From NCBI GenBank assembly GCA_037176705.1, contig CM073886.1, forward strand, positions 90,679,501 through 90,743,500: DNA of 64,000 nucleotides, written 5' to 3'. The DNA is from Molossus alvarezi (lineage: Eukaryota; Chordata; Mammalia; Chiroptera; Molossidae). The translations under genes and the position numbers were made by a program. The notes under the pieces were generated by a model that worked only from the letters and a program-made list of their open reading frames with translations, was not told where the DNA came from and did not search any database. This document shows positions 1-12,300 of the stretch, in pieces (the stretch's first letter is position 1; the number at the start of each line of letters is the position of its first letter).

Positions 1-279
1 CTTAGGTTCTTTTATTTTATGTTAAATAGTGAAGTTGAATTGATCGTTTTTTAATACTATATCACTGATATAACTGGCAGTTTATGAGCTATAATTAATA
101 TGGTTTAAAGCAGAATTCTGGAGTGATAATTTTTTATAGTTTCGATGGATATATGTTAACCATTTATGGCAAGACCTTGTATTAAAGTATTAAGAATGTC
201 TACACATTCATCTATGAGTAGTTATGAATATTCTACAAGGAATGATTTTGTTTTATTCTCTCTTTTTTTTTTTTTATAG

Positions 280-352
280 CTGTCATTATTAATCATGCAA
301 GTGAAATGTTTAACTGCTGAACTCAGTCAATGGCAGAAAGAAACTCCTGAAA
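280..352 (+). CDS. CENPK: CENPK coding exon a (first in window)
   Basis: The exon follows a T-rich tract ending TATAG and is followed by GTAAGA. It starts in phase 0 with CTG TCA and encodes 24 residues, [20 protein letters not shown] then ETPE. It leaves one base (A) to be completed by the next exon. Confidence 0.95.
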
Positions 353-3300
353 GTAAGATCCTTATTTTTAGGTTTATATTTTTGTAAACAAAGGAATGAT
401 CACAAGAAGAATTATAAGATCCATTTAGCATTTGCTATATTGCATTGATATTAGGAATTTACCTTATTTTTATTTCTTTATATACATTATTTTGTGCTTA
501 TTTTACTATAATAGTTGAACAATGTGTCTCACATTATAATAATTTTGATTATGGAGACATTTTTGCCACATTTCATTCTCATAGACACAGTCTTATATGC
601 TAAGTATAAACTATAAATTGTTTCTTAATGAATGAAACTTACCTAGTGGAAAAGTATTTTAGATGCTTATTTATGGAAGGGCTACATAAATTGCATGTGG
701 CCTTTTGACTTGTCAGACAAAACCAACTATATGTTTGCCTTTAGTTGAGAAATAGAAGATGGCTTAAAAATCTGTAGTTATAACACCCAACTAGGACATA
801 TTTTTCTGTTATGAGAGCCTACATTTCTCTATGCCATATATATCTGTGTATGGTATTCTGTATGGATTATACCCTCTTTTTCCATATATGTCTCCCTTCT
901 TTCTGCTTATTCTATCCTTTCCTTTAACTCTCCCCGTTCCTTTCTTAGTCTCATTTGTAAGCTTATCATTCTCTGTCCTAGTTATTGGGAGTCTTTTTTC
1001 TTCATTCTCTTCCTAGACAATTTCATCTGCATTCTTTGAAATAATTACTATATTGATGCCAATGTCTACCATTGTTCCACATCCTCTCTACCACATAGTA
1101 TCTTCTTAATTTTAGCACACACATACAATTGTGATTTTCATTTGCATCCAACTATATATTCTGTTGCCTTGTGAGCATTATATTGAGCATCTCAAAAGCT
1201 GCTCATACTCTGCTTTTAAAATTTGTTGTTCTCTAGAGGACTGTGCTCAGCTCTTATCGCTTCTTACTCTAAATGCTATTCCAGCATTATATTTTCTGAT
1301 CCTGTTTTTGTGTGTTATGTCTTCTAGATTAGGTTGCTAACTTCTAGATTAGAGTGCTAGGGTTGCCATTTCAAAGTACCATGGACTGGGTTTTTAAATA
1401 ACAGAATTTTATTTTCTCACAATTCTGGGGACTAGAAGTCCAAGATCAAGGTATTACTTTCTTCTGAGGTCTCTCTTTTTGGGTTATAGATTGCCATCTT
1501 CTCTCTGTGTCTTTATGTGGCCACCCATCTGTATCCTAATCTCTTTGTATATGACCTCATTTTAAATTAATTACCTTTTCAAAGACCAAATTCCAAATAT
1601 AGTCATATTCTGAGGTACTGGGGATTAGGACTTCAACATTTCAACTTGTGGAGTCAGGTGACACAATTTTTATAACAATTTCCAAAACTATCCAAACCAG
1701 ATTTTACTGTAGTGTTATGCTTATATATCTTTCTAGCTTCTAGACATCTTTCCCAAAATATTCTGTAGGTACCTCTGATTCATGAACTGGTCTTCATTCC
1801 CTGACCTATTGAATTCTCTGACCTATTGATATGCCAAAAATTTGAGTACTTCTAGTTTCTTCCTTTTTTATGTTTCATATACAGCCAGTCATAAAATATT
1901 GAACCTTATTGCCACAGATTTACTTTAGGCCTTCATTCCTAATCCATTAGTTATTATAATAGACTTTTTACTTCTCAATCAAGATTTCTTTTTAGGCCCT
2001 GGCCAGTGTGGCTCAGATGGTTGGGTGTCGTCCCATGCACTGAAAGGTTGCTGGTTTTGTTTTCGGCTAGGGCACATGCCCAGGTTGTGGGCTCAGTACC
2101 CAGTGTGGAGCATGCAGAAGGCAGCGGATTAATGTTTCTCTCTCACATCAGTGCTACTCTCTCTCCTTCTCCTTTCTTTTCCCTGAAAAATCAATAAAAC
2201 ATGTTTTTTAGAAAAAGTTTTGTTTTAGTTGGAGATTTTCAAATTTAAAAGAAAGTTAAAGGCCTGACTTTATTCTTTTACATGTGTATTATCTCATTTT
2301 CCCAGTAACGTTTGTTGAGGAAATTGACCTTTTTCTCACTGAATTATCTTGGCACCCTTGTCAAAAATCATTTGACCATAGAGTGAGGATTTATTTCCGA
2401 GCACTTTATTCTGTTGGTCTATATGTCTTTCTTCATGCCAATAGCACATGTTTTATTACTGTAGATTTGTAGTTGGAAAGTAGGATGTCTGAGACCTTTC
2501 TAATTTTGTTCTTCTTTTTAAAAATTGTTTTGGCTATTTGAGATTCCATGTGAACTTTGGGATGGATTTTTCTATTTTTACAAAAAATATCACTGGGAAT
2601 TTGATAGGGATTACACTGAACCTGTAGATTGCTTTGGGTAGTATTGACATCCTAACAACAATAAGTCTTCCAGTCCTTGAACATGGAATGTATTTCTATT
2701 TCTTGGTGTCTTTAATTTCTTTCAGCAACATTCTATAGTTTTCAGTGTATAAGTCTTTTCCTTCCTAGGTAAATTTATTCCTAAATATTTTATTGTTTTT
2801 GATGCTCTATGTCAGGGAATTTTTAATTTTTCTTTTTCTTATTTTCATCATCCCTGACATATACACTTGGTACTGGTAACACTGAATACACAGACTGCCC
2901 TGTTGGTCAAATATATACCTTGCTTAGGGTTGTCAGTGCCATAGGCTGCCACAGTGGAAGGATTTAGAAAAATCTTTGTATTCTTAGAACCTACCATATT
3001 GTATTGGTTGAAATAGTTGTTGGAATGAATATTGAAATGCTACTATTGGCTACACTAAGAGGGAGATTTTAAAACTTTATGTTCTTAGAATCCTCACTGC
3101 ATTTGTTGAAATGATTGAGTATATTCTGTGGCTCCCTATAATCAGTTTTAAGACGGGACCTATGAAACACATGTAGGAAGCTCTGGCCTGTTAGAGGATC
3201 CTCTAGGATAAGCAGATAGCTTAGAAAGTTTTCGGTAGCATATCATTTGAGGAATTTTAAATAACATTTTATTAAGAAAGGTAATATTCTAAGTATAAGG

Positions 3301-6300
3301 GTTGAAGTTTTATTTTTTTTCTTTATTGATTTTAGAGAGAGAATAGAGAGAGGGAATGAGAGAACATCAATTGGCCTCCTCCTGCATGCCCACCATTGGG
3401 GATTGGGCCCACGATCCAGGCATGTGCCCTGACCAGGAATCAAACTGGGATCTCTTGGTGCATGGGATGATGGTCAACCTCTGAACCACACCAGCTGGGC
3501 AGAGTTGAACTTTTATAACTATAAGGATTTAATTTTGCTATACAAAGTTAAAATGAAATATTCTACTCATCAGACTGGCAAAAATTTTAGACAGGTTTAT
3601 AATATCTTTTGCTGTTTTTTTTTTTAAATTCATTACTCACAGAAATTTTTAGAAAAGAATCTTGCATCTTATATTAAAATTCAAAATACACATTTCTTTT
3701 GTGAAATTCCATTTCTGGGAATTTCTTCCATAGTAATGAAAATACCAATACAGAAAGACATAAATAAAAGAATGCTTACTGCATTTTTGTTTTTTGTTTT
3801 TTTACAGCTAAAAATTAGACACAAAATTAATGCTCAGTTAATAGCAAAATAATTTAATGCATTATGGTACATTTACCCTATGGAATATTGTGCAGTGATT
3901 TAAAATTATGAATTAGATTTACACTAGATGACTAGAAAGGTTTTCCATGGGGGTTATGTTGAGTGAAAATAAGATAAAAATAACATGTATGATAGGATCC
4001 CATTCTTGTAAAACCAGCATTGACAAAATTAACCCTTGCATTTTTATGTACAGATGTGTAATGTATCCATATATATGTATGTATGAATAGGATCCTATAG
4101 AAGGAATATACTAGAGATTATTCATTTTGATTTTTAATGATTGGGAAAACAAAAGAAAAAGACACTAGAAACAAAATGCATGATATCACATTTGTCTAAA
4201 ATAATATATAAGTTAGTTATACATAAAGCTGTTAAATAAAAATAATTTCATAAATTGTACATGTATCATAAAAAGTTCTGTAACATTAAATGAAATGGGA
4301 AAGGTGTATCTGAGAAACTACAAAGTCAGATTCTTGATTTTTGAGAGTTAACTAAGCATATGTTTAATTTTTTATTTGTTTGTTTGTTTCTGTAGTACTT
4401 CCACTGAATGAAGAAATTCTGTTAACATTAGGAAAAGAAGAGGTAAGTTACTTAATGAATTTGTAGTAACCCTAAATAATTTATCAATATAAATGTTTTA
4501 TATAAATTTATGACATAAGAAGTAGGATGCAACCAATTTAAAACCATGTTAATTTTCTATTTTAATTTTAATTATGTTGTATTTAACAGAATATTTTATT
4601 TTATTTTTTGGACCTTTGTATTTTATTGCTGATATTTTTTAAATAATTTTTTATTTTTCAATTACAATATTACAATTACAATATTATAGTAGTTTCAGGT
4701 GTACAACCTGATGATGAGACATTTATATAATTTATGAAGTGATCATATTCCATTGTGTATGTACCACTTCTTCATTGTCCATTTGTCTATTGATGGGCAT
4801 TTAGGTTGCTTACATATCTTGGCTATTGTAAATACTGCTGAGTGAACATACAGATATATATGTCTTTTCGTTGGTGTTTTGAGTTTCTTGGATAAATACC
4901 CTGAAGTGTAATTTCTAGGTCCTCCTTTTTCTCTTGTTACAGCCTTTATTTTAAAGTCTGTTTTGTCTGGTATAAATTATTGCTAACCCAGCTTTTTTTT
5001 TTTTACCCTTTCATGAAATATCTTTTTCATCTCTTTATGTTTAGTCATTGTCTTCTAATCTGAAGTGAGTTTCATGTAGACAGCTTGTGTATGGGTCTTG
5101 TTTTCTTATCAGTTCAACTACCCTGTGTCTTTCAATTGGAGCATTTTGTCCATTTGTATTTAAAATAATTGTTGATAGACATGTATTTATTGCCATTTTA
5201 TTATTCATATTTTTTATCTGTCTTTTCCTTCTCCGTAAAGAAGACTCTTTCACATTTGTTGTACTGCTATTTTGGTGGTGATGAACTCCTTTAACTTTTC
5301 GTGATCAAGGAAACAATCTGTTCTCCCATTCTAAATGATAGCCTTACTGAGTAATTTTGGTTGCAGGGCCTTGTTTTTCATCATTTTGAATATTTCATGT
5401 CACCTCCTTCTGGCCAGCAAAGTTTTTATGGAGAAATCAGTCTAATGAGAGCTTTCTTGTAGGTAACTATCTGCTTTTCTTTTGCTGCTTTTAAAATTCT
5501 TTCTTTGTCTTTAATGTTTGGCATTTATTTTCCTTTATTGATTTTAGAGAGAGAGGAAGTGAGAGGGAAATAGAAACATCGATGAGAGAGAACATCGATT
5601 GGCCGCTTCCTGCATGCCCCCCACTAGAGATCGGGCCCACAACCTGGGCATGTGTCCTGACCAGGAATCGAACAGTAACCTCTTGATGCATGGGGTCGAC
5701 ACTCAACTGCTGAGCCACACCAGCGGACAAACCTTTAGCATTTTTATTATGATGAGTCTTAGTGTGGGCCTCTTTGGTTTCATCTTTTTTGGGACTCTGT
5801 TTCCTGGGCTTGTCTGTTTTATTTCCTTTGCCAAGTTAGGAAAGTGTTCAGACATTATTTTTTAAAATAGGTTTTAAATTCTTTGCTCTCTCTCTTCTCC
5901 TTTCAGCATCCCCATGATGCAAATGTTGGTATGCTTGAAGTTGTCCCAGAGACCCTTAAAGTACCCTCATTATTTTCTTTTATTAATTTTTTCATAAAGA
6001 GAGAGGAAGGGAGAGAGAGAGAGAAACATCGATGAGAGAGAACATTGATTGGCTGCCTCCTGCATGCCTCCCATTGAGGATTGGGCCCACAACCTAGGCA
6101 TGTGCCCGGACCAGGAATCAAACTGGCAACCTCTTGGTGCATGGGTCTACGTTCAACCACTGAGCCGCACCAGCTGGGCTACCCACATTATTTTTTATTC
6201 TTTATTTTTTCTCCTGCTATGATTGGGTGTTTTCTTTTACTTTATCTTCCAAATCACTTTTTTGACCTTCTGCTTCATCTTATCTACTGTTGATTCCTTC

Positions 6301-9300
6301 CAGTATATTCTTTACTTTTTTTTTTTTTTTTTTTTTTGGTACATTCCCCTAGCAGGAACCAAACCCAGGACGCTCTGGTCTGCAGGCCAATGCTCCAACC
6401 GCTGAGCCAAACCAGCCAGGGCCCTTCTAGTATATTCTTAATTTCAGTTATTATATTCCTTATTTCTTACTGGTTCTTTTTTATGTTTTCTCTGTTTTTA
6501 TGTTTCCTGTCTTTTTGTTGAAGTTCTCACTGAGTTGATCTATTCTTCCCCTAAATTTGTTGAGCATCCTTATAACCATTGTTTTGAACTTTGTATCTGG
6601 TAGATTGCTTGTCTCCATTTTGTGTAGTTCTTTTCTGGAGTTTTGTCCTATTCTTTCATTTGGGACCTGATTCTTTGTCTTATCATTGTGGCTGCTTTCC
6701 TGTGTTTGTTTCTATGTATTAGGTAGAGCTGCTATATCTCCCGGGCTTGGCAGCATGGCCTTAAGTAGTAGGTGTCCTATAGAGCCCAGTGGTATAGCCT
6801 CCCCATCACCTGAGCGGAGCACTCCAGGTGTGCCCTCTGTATGGACTGTGTGTACCCTCTTGTTGTTGTTGAGCCTTGATTACTGTTAGCATGTCAGTGG
6901 GAGGGATTGAGCCCCCTGGGCTGATGGGCTGCGAGGACTAGCATGACTACAGCAGGGAAGCTGCTCTTCGAGGGCCCACCCCACAGAACAGAACTTGCTG
7001 CAGTGGGGCTCTGGTGTTCACCAAGTCCTCCCCTTGAGTGTGTTGCTTGTGGAGGGGTTGGGCATTGCTCCGGCTTGGTCTGAAGCTGTCCACTTAGTAC
7101 ACTGACTCTGGGGCCTCCTGAGAGGGTCAGGCCAAGGTGAGCCACTGCCTGTGCCCTGACTAGGGTCACCTGGCATGAGCTCCAAAGTAATCTACCAGTG
7201 GTTGCCAACTGTGCTGGGCTTGGAATTGCCCAGGAGAGGCCAAGCTGTGAACTGAGGCCAGCTGTCGCTAGTGCTGGGCTTGGGACTGCTTACAAAGAGG
7301 TACAGGACGTGCTGTGGACAGATGCTGCTTGTTTGGGATTTGTGGAACTTAGATTTTAGGAAAGTCTGCAGCATGAACCAAGACAGGCCATTTAAATGGA
7401 AATGCCACTGGAAGCAGCTTGGATGGGTCCAAAAGTTAGTTGGGTTGGGGCTCAGAGAATTACCAGAGCAGGGCAAAAAATGTTAGCCACATTGATGGAG
7501 ACTCAGATATGGTACTCACCTGCTAGCTCTATGGGGAGAGACTATGGTTTCTATCAGCGCTTCTTTCTGGGAAACAGCTGCCCCTCCACACCTCAACCTG
7601 AAGCCAGACAATTCAGTTCTTGCCATATGTCCCTGGTGTCTTTTGAGCTGTTGCCCCAGCGCTGGAGCTCAGAGCAATTGAGTTCAAGCGTGTCTGTGTT
7701 GTGCAGTCCCTTTAAGAGGACCACCTGGGACTTCAACAGCCCTCTGTCTCACTCAGCCACAATTCCCACTGGTTTTCACGGCCAGAAGTTATGAGGACTT
7801 CTCTTTCTAGCACTGGAGCCTTGGGCTAGAGATCCTGGTGTGGAGATGGGACCCCTCACTCCTCAGGGGGGACCTTCACAAGCCTAGATGTCTCTCTTGA
7901 GTTTTAACTGCCACACATGGGTGTAGGACCATCCAGTTCACAGTCTTCGCCTCTCCTACCAGTCTGGAAGTGGCTTCTATATGTTCTTAGTGATAGGACT
8001 TCTGTTCAGCTAGACTTCAGATGGTTCTCAGTGATGCTTGTTCTGTAATGTAGTTGTAATTCTGATGTACTATCTTGACCCTGAACAGAATATTTTAAAA
8101 GATGTAAATTTTGAACTCAATTTGTATATCAGATCTATTGCTAATATTAGCGTTTAATATGTAAACCTTACTCTTACACTTAATTTTCAGTTAATTAAAC
8201 TCTTTGTAATAAAAGCAAAAATGTTAAATATAGCTAAAAATCATACACATACATTCTTTTCAAAACATAACATAAATGTCAATAAAGACATAGTTTCAAA
8301 GTGTGAGTCCATTAGGTCAAAGTGTAGGAGAGAAGATAGAAGCAAACAGAAATTTTAACAAGGTTGTAGAGCATGGGAAGAGATAATTATCTGTATGTCT
8401 AGGATCAGAAGTAGGGTTGAAAAGAGATATCATCTGCCCTACAGAATTAAAGAAAGACTTGGGATATGAAGCAACCTAAATTCACCAATGAAAAGGCAAA
8501 GAGTAGCAGATTGGATCAGATAACGAAACCCAACCATATGCTGCCTTCAGGAAACACACTGAGCTGCAAAGACAAATAGAGACTCAAAATGAAAGTGTAG
8601 AAAATAATTCTCCAAGGAAATGGCATCTACAGAAAAGCAGGTTCAGCCATACTTAATCTGACAAAATAGATTTCAAGATAAAACAGGTAACAAGAGACAA
8701 AGATGGACATTTTATAATGGTAAAGGGGACAGTACCTCAAGAAGAAATAACATTTCTAAATAGATATGCACCCAATCAGAGAGCAGTGAAATATATAAAG
8801 CAACTACTAACAGAAGTAAAGGGAGAAACTGACAATAACACAATCATAATATGGGACCTAAATACTCCACTGATAGCTCTAGATAGATCATTCAAACGGA
8901 AAATCAATAAAGAAATATCTATCTTAATGGACACATTAGATCAAAGGCACATAATTGACATTTACAGAGCCTTTTATCCCAGAACATCAGATTATATATT
9001 CTTCTCTAGTGTTCATAGAACATTCTCAAGGATAGACTATATGTTGTAACTTAAAACTAGCCACAACAGCCCTGGCTGGTTTGGCTCAGCGGTTGGAGCA
9101 TTGGCCCGCAGACCAAAGAATCACAGGTTTGAGTCCATTCAAGGGCATGTACCTCAGTTGCGGGTCAGTCCCCAGCCCTGGTTGGGGTCATGTGGGAGGC
9201 AACCAATCAATGTGTCTCTCATCAATGTTTCTCTCTTTCTCTCTCTCTCTCTCCCTCCCTCCCTCTCCCCCTCCCCCCCAATCTGTCTGAAAATAAATGG

Positions 9301-12300
9301 AAAAATATATCATGGGTGAGGATTTAAAAAAAACTAGCCACAACAAATTTAAGAAAACTGAAATCATATTAAGTATATTGTCCTATTACAATGCTTTAAA
9401 ATTAGAAATCAACTGCAAAAAAGAAGTGAAAATAAAAACCCACAAATATCTGAAGATTAAACAGCATGCTACTAAAAAGTGGGTCAAAGAAGAAATAAAA
9501 GGTGAGATTAAAAGAGACATGATAATGACAATATAGTATATCAAAACTTTTGGGAATGCAGCGAAAGCAATAAGAAGAAGGAAATTTGTATTATTACAGG
9601 CCTGTCTTAAGAAACAAGAACAATACCAAGTAAACAACCTAAGCTTACATCTTAAAGAACTAGAAAAAGAGGAACAAAAGCAGCCCCAAAGACAGCAAAG
9701 GAAGGAAATAATAAAAATTAGAGCAGAGCCCTAGCTATTGTGTCTCAGTTTGACTGTCCTGTGCACCAAAAGGTTGCTGGTTTGATTCCCGGTCAGGGCA
9801 CATGCCCAGGTTGTGGATTTGATTCCCCACTGGGGGTTGTGCAGGAGGCAGCTGATTGATGTTTCTCTCCTTTTCTCTTTCTAAAGTCAGTAAAAATATA
9901 TTTAAAATCAAATACTATGAAAGACCATATGCCACCAAATTCAATAACCCAGAGGAAATGAATAAGTCCCTAGAAATATATGACCTTCCTAGATTGAATC
10001 ATGAAGAACTGGAAAATCTAAATAGGCTGATCAACAGTGAGGAAATTAAAGCATCCATAAAAAACCTCCCCCCAAAATAATGTCCTAGACCAGATGGCTT
10101 CACTAGTAAATTCTATCAAACATTCAAAATAGATTTGATACCTGTCCTTCTCAAAATCTTCCAAAAAATTGATGAAGAGGCAATAATTCCTAATAATTTT
10201 ATGAGTCAACGTTGATACCAAAAATGGCAAGGATAACATAAACAAAACTATAGACTCTCAGATGAATACAGATGCAAAACTCTTAAACAAAATACTAGCA
10301 AATTGAATACAACCATACATTTATAAAATATATGTCATGCCCCGCTGGTATGGCTCAGTTGGTTGAGTGTCGTCTCTGCACCTAGAGGTCACCAGTTTGA
10401 TTTCTGGTCAGGGCACATGCCCAGGTTGTGAGCTTGATCTCCAGTAAGAGGCATGCAGAAGACAGTGATCGATGTTTCTGTCTTTCTCCCTCTCCTTTTC
10501 TGTCTCTCTAAAATCAACAAAAATGTTTTGTTTTTGTTTTTAAGTCAAGATTTAAAAAAAAAATATATTATGTCACAATCAAGTGGAATTCATTCCAGGG
10601 GCACCAGAATGGTTCAACATAAGCAAATCAATCAATGTAATAAATCACATTAACAAAATAAGGATAAAAGTCTTTTATCAATCGATGCAAGAAAGCATTT
10701 AAAGAGATACAATAACACCGTGGCTGGTATGGCTCAGTGGTAAGAGCATTGCCCGTGGATCAAAGAGTCCTGGGTTCAATTCTGACCAAGTGCACGTACT
10801 TCGGTTGCAGTTCATCCCCGGCCCTGGTTGGGGTTGTGCAGGTGGCAACCAATTGATGTGTCTCTCTCACATCAATGTTTCTCTCTCTCTTCTACCCTCT
10901 CTCCCTCCAGCTCTATCTGAAGATTAATGTAAAAAATATCTTCAGGTGAGGATTAAATAAATAAAAATAAAGATATCCATTTATGAGTAAAATACTCAAT
11001 AAAATGTGTATAGAAGGAAACTACCTCAACATGATAAAGATCATGTATGACAGTCCCTCGCTAGCATACTCATTGGTGAAAAACTGAAAGCTTTTCTTCT
11101 AAAATCACTCTTACTCACCACAGTACTGGAAGTCCTAGCCAGAGCAGTCAGGCAAGGAAAAAAATAAAGAGCATCCAAACTGGGAACAAAGAAGTAAAAT
11201 TTTTACTTTTTGGAGATGACATGGCTCTTTATATAGAAAACCCTGATGACTCTACCAAAAAACTATTAGAAACAATAATCAAATACAGAAAAATTGCAGG
11301 ATACAAAATCAATGTACATTGCATTCCAGAAAAAGAAGTGAAAAAAACTCACTTTGCATTTGCAACAAAAAGAATAAAATATGTACACATGAACTTAACA
11401 AAGGATGTGAAGAACCTGTATACTGAAAACTAGAAAACATTATTAAAAGAGAGAAAAATCACAAAGAAATGGAAAGATATTCTGTGTCCTTAGATTGGAA
11501 GAATCAACATAGTTAAAATGTCCATATTACCCAAAGCAATATATGGTTTTAATGCAATCTCCATCACACTCCCAAAGAAACATTTTTTTCTATTTTTAAA
11601 AATTTTTTTCTTTATTGATTTTAGAGAGAGAGGAAGGGAGAGGGGGAGAGAGATAGAAACACCAATGAAAGAGAACATCAGTTGGCCACCTCCTGCATGC
11701 CCCCCATGGGGGATTTGACCCACAACCTGGTCATGTGCCCTGACAGGTAATCAGACTGGCAACCTCTTAGTACATGGGTCGATTCTTAGCTGCTGAGCCA
11801 CACTGGCCGGGCCAAAGAAACATTTTTAAAAGACTTTTTTTAAAGAAATAGAACAGTGAATTATCAGATTTATATGGAACTACAAAAGACCCCCAATAGC
11901 CAAAGCAATACTTAGAAAAAATAATGAAGCTGGAGATATCACATTCCCAGACTTCAAATTATTCTACAAAGCGACAGTAGTCAAAACAGCATTGTATTGG
12001 CAGAGAAACAGATACACAGACCAATGGAACACAAGTAAGAGCCCAGAAATAAACTCACATGTTTATGGGCAAACAATTTTTGCCAAAGGAACCAAAGACA
12101 TACAATGGAGAAAAGAAAGCATCTTCAATGAATTGTTCTGGGAAAATTGAAAAGCTACATACAAAAGAATGAGACTAGACTACTGTTTGTTCCCATATAC
12201 AAAAATTAACTCAGAATCTACCAAAGACCTAAATATAAGACTTGAAACAATAAATTACATAAAAGAAAACATAGATACTAAATTTATGGATCTCGGTTAT

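Larger units (their letters stand above)
5290..8090 (-). mobile_element. L1 5' region, antisense, with three SINE insertions
   Basis: Sequence beyond the ORF2 start, including the GC-rich stretch 6690-7900 (TGTTTCTATGTATTAGGTAG, then CTGGGCTTG repeats), reads as the upstream half of the same antisense L1, probably its 5' UTR. Open frames of 60-130 codons on both strands here reflect GC content, not genes. Subfamily not determined. Confidence 0.5.

Noticed and set aside
5041..5253. Minus-strand gene encoding an endonuclease-like protein
   Set aside because: The sequence is the start of L1 ORF2, cut off from the rest of the reading frame.
7396..7794. 132-codon open frame on the + strand
   Set aside because: It lies in the GC-rich 5' part of an antisense L1-like block, overlaps frames on the other strand and matches no protein I know.
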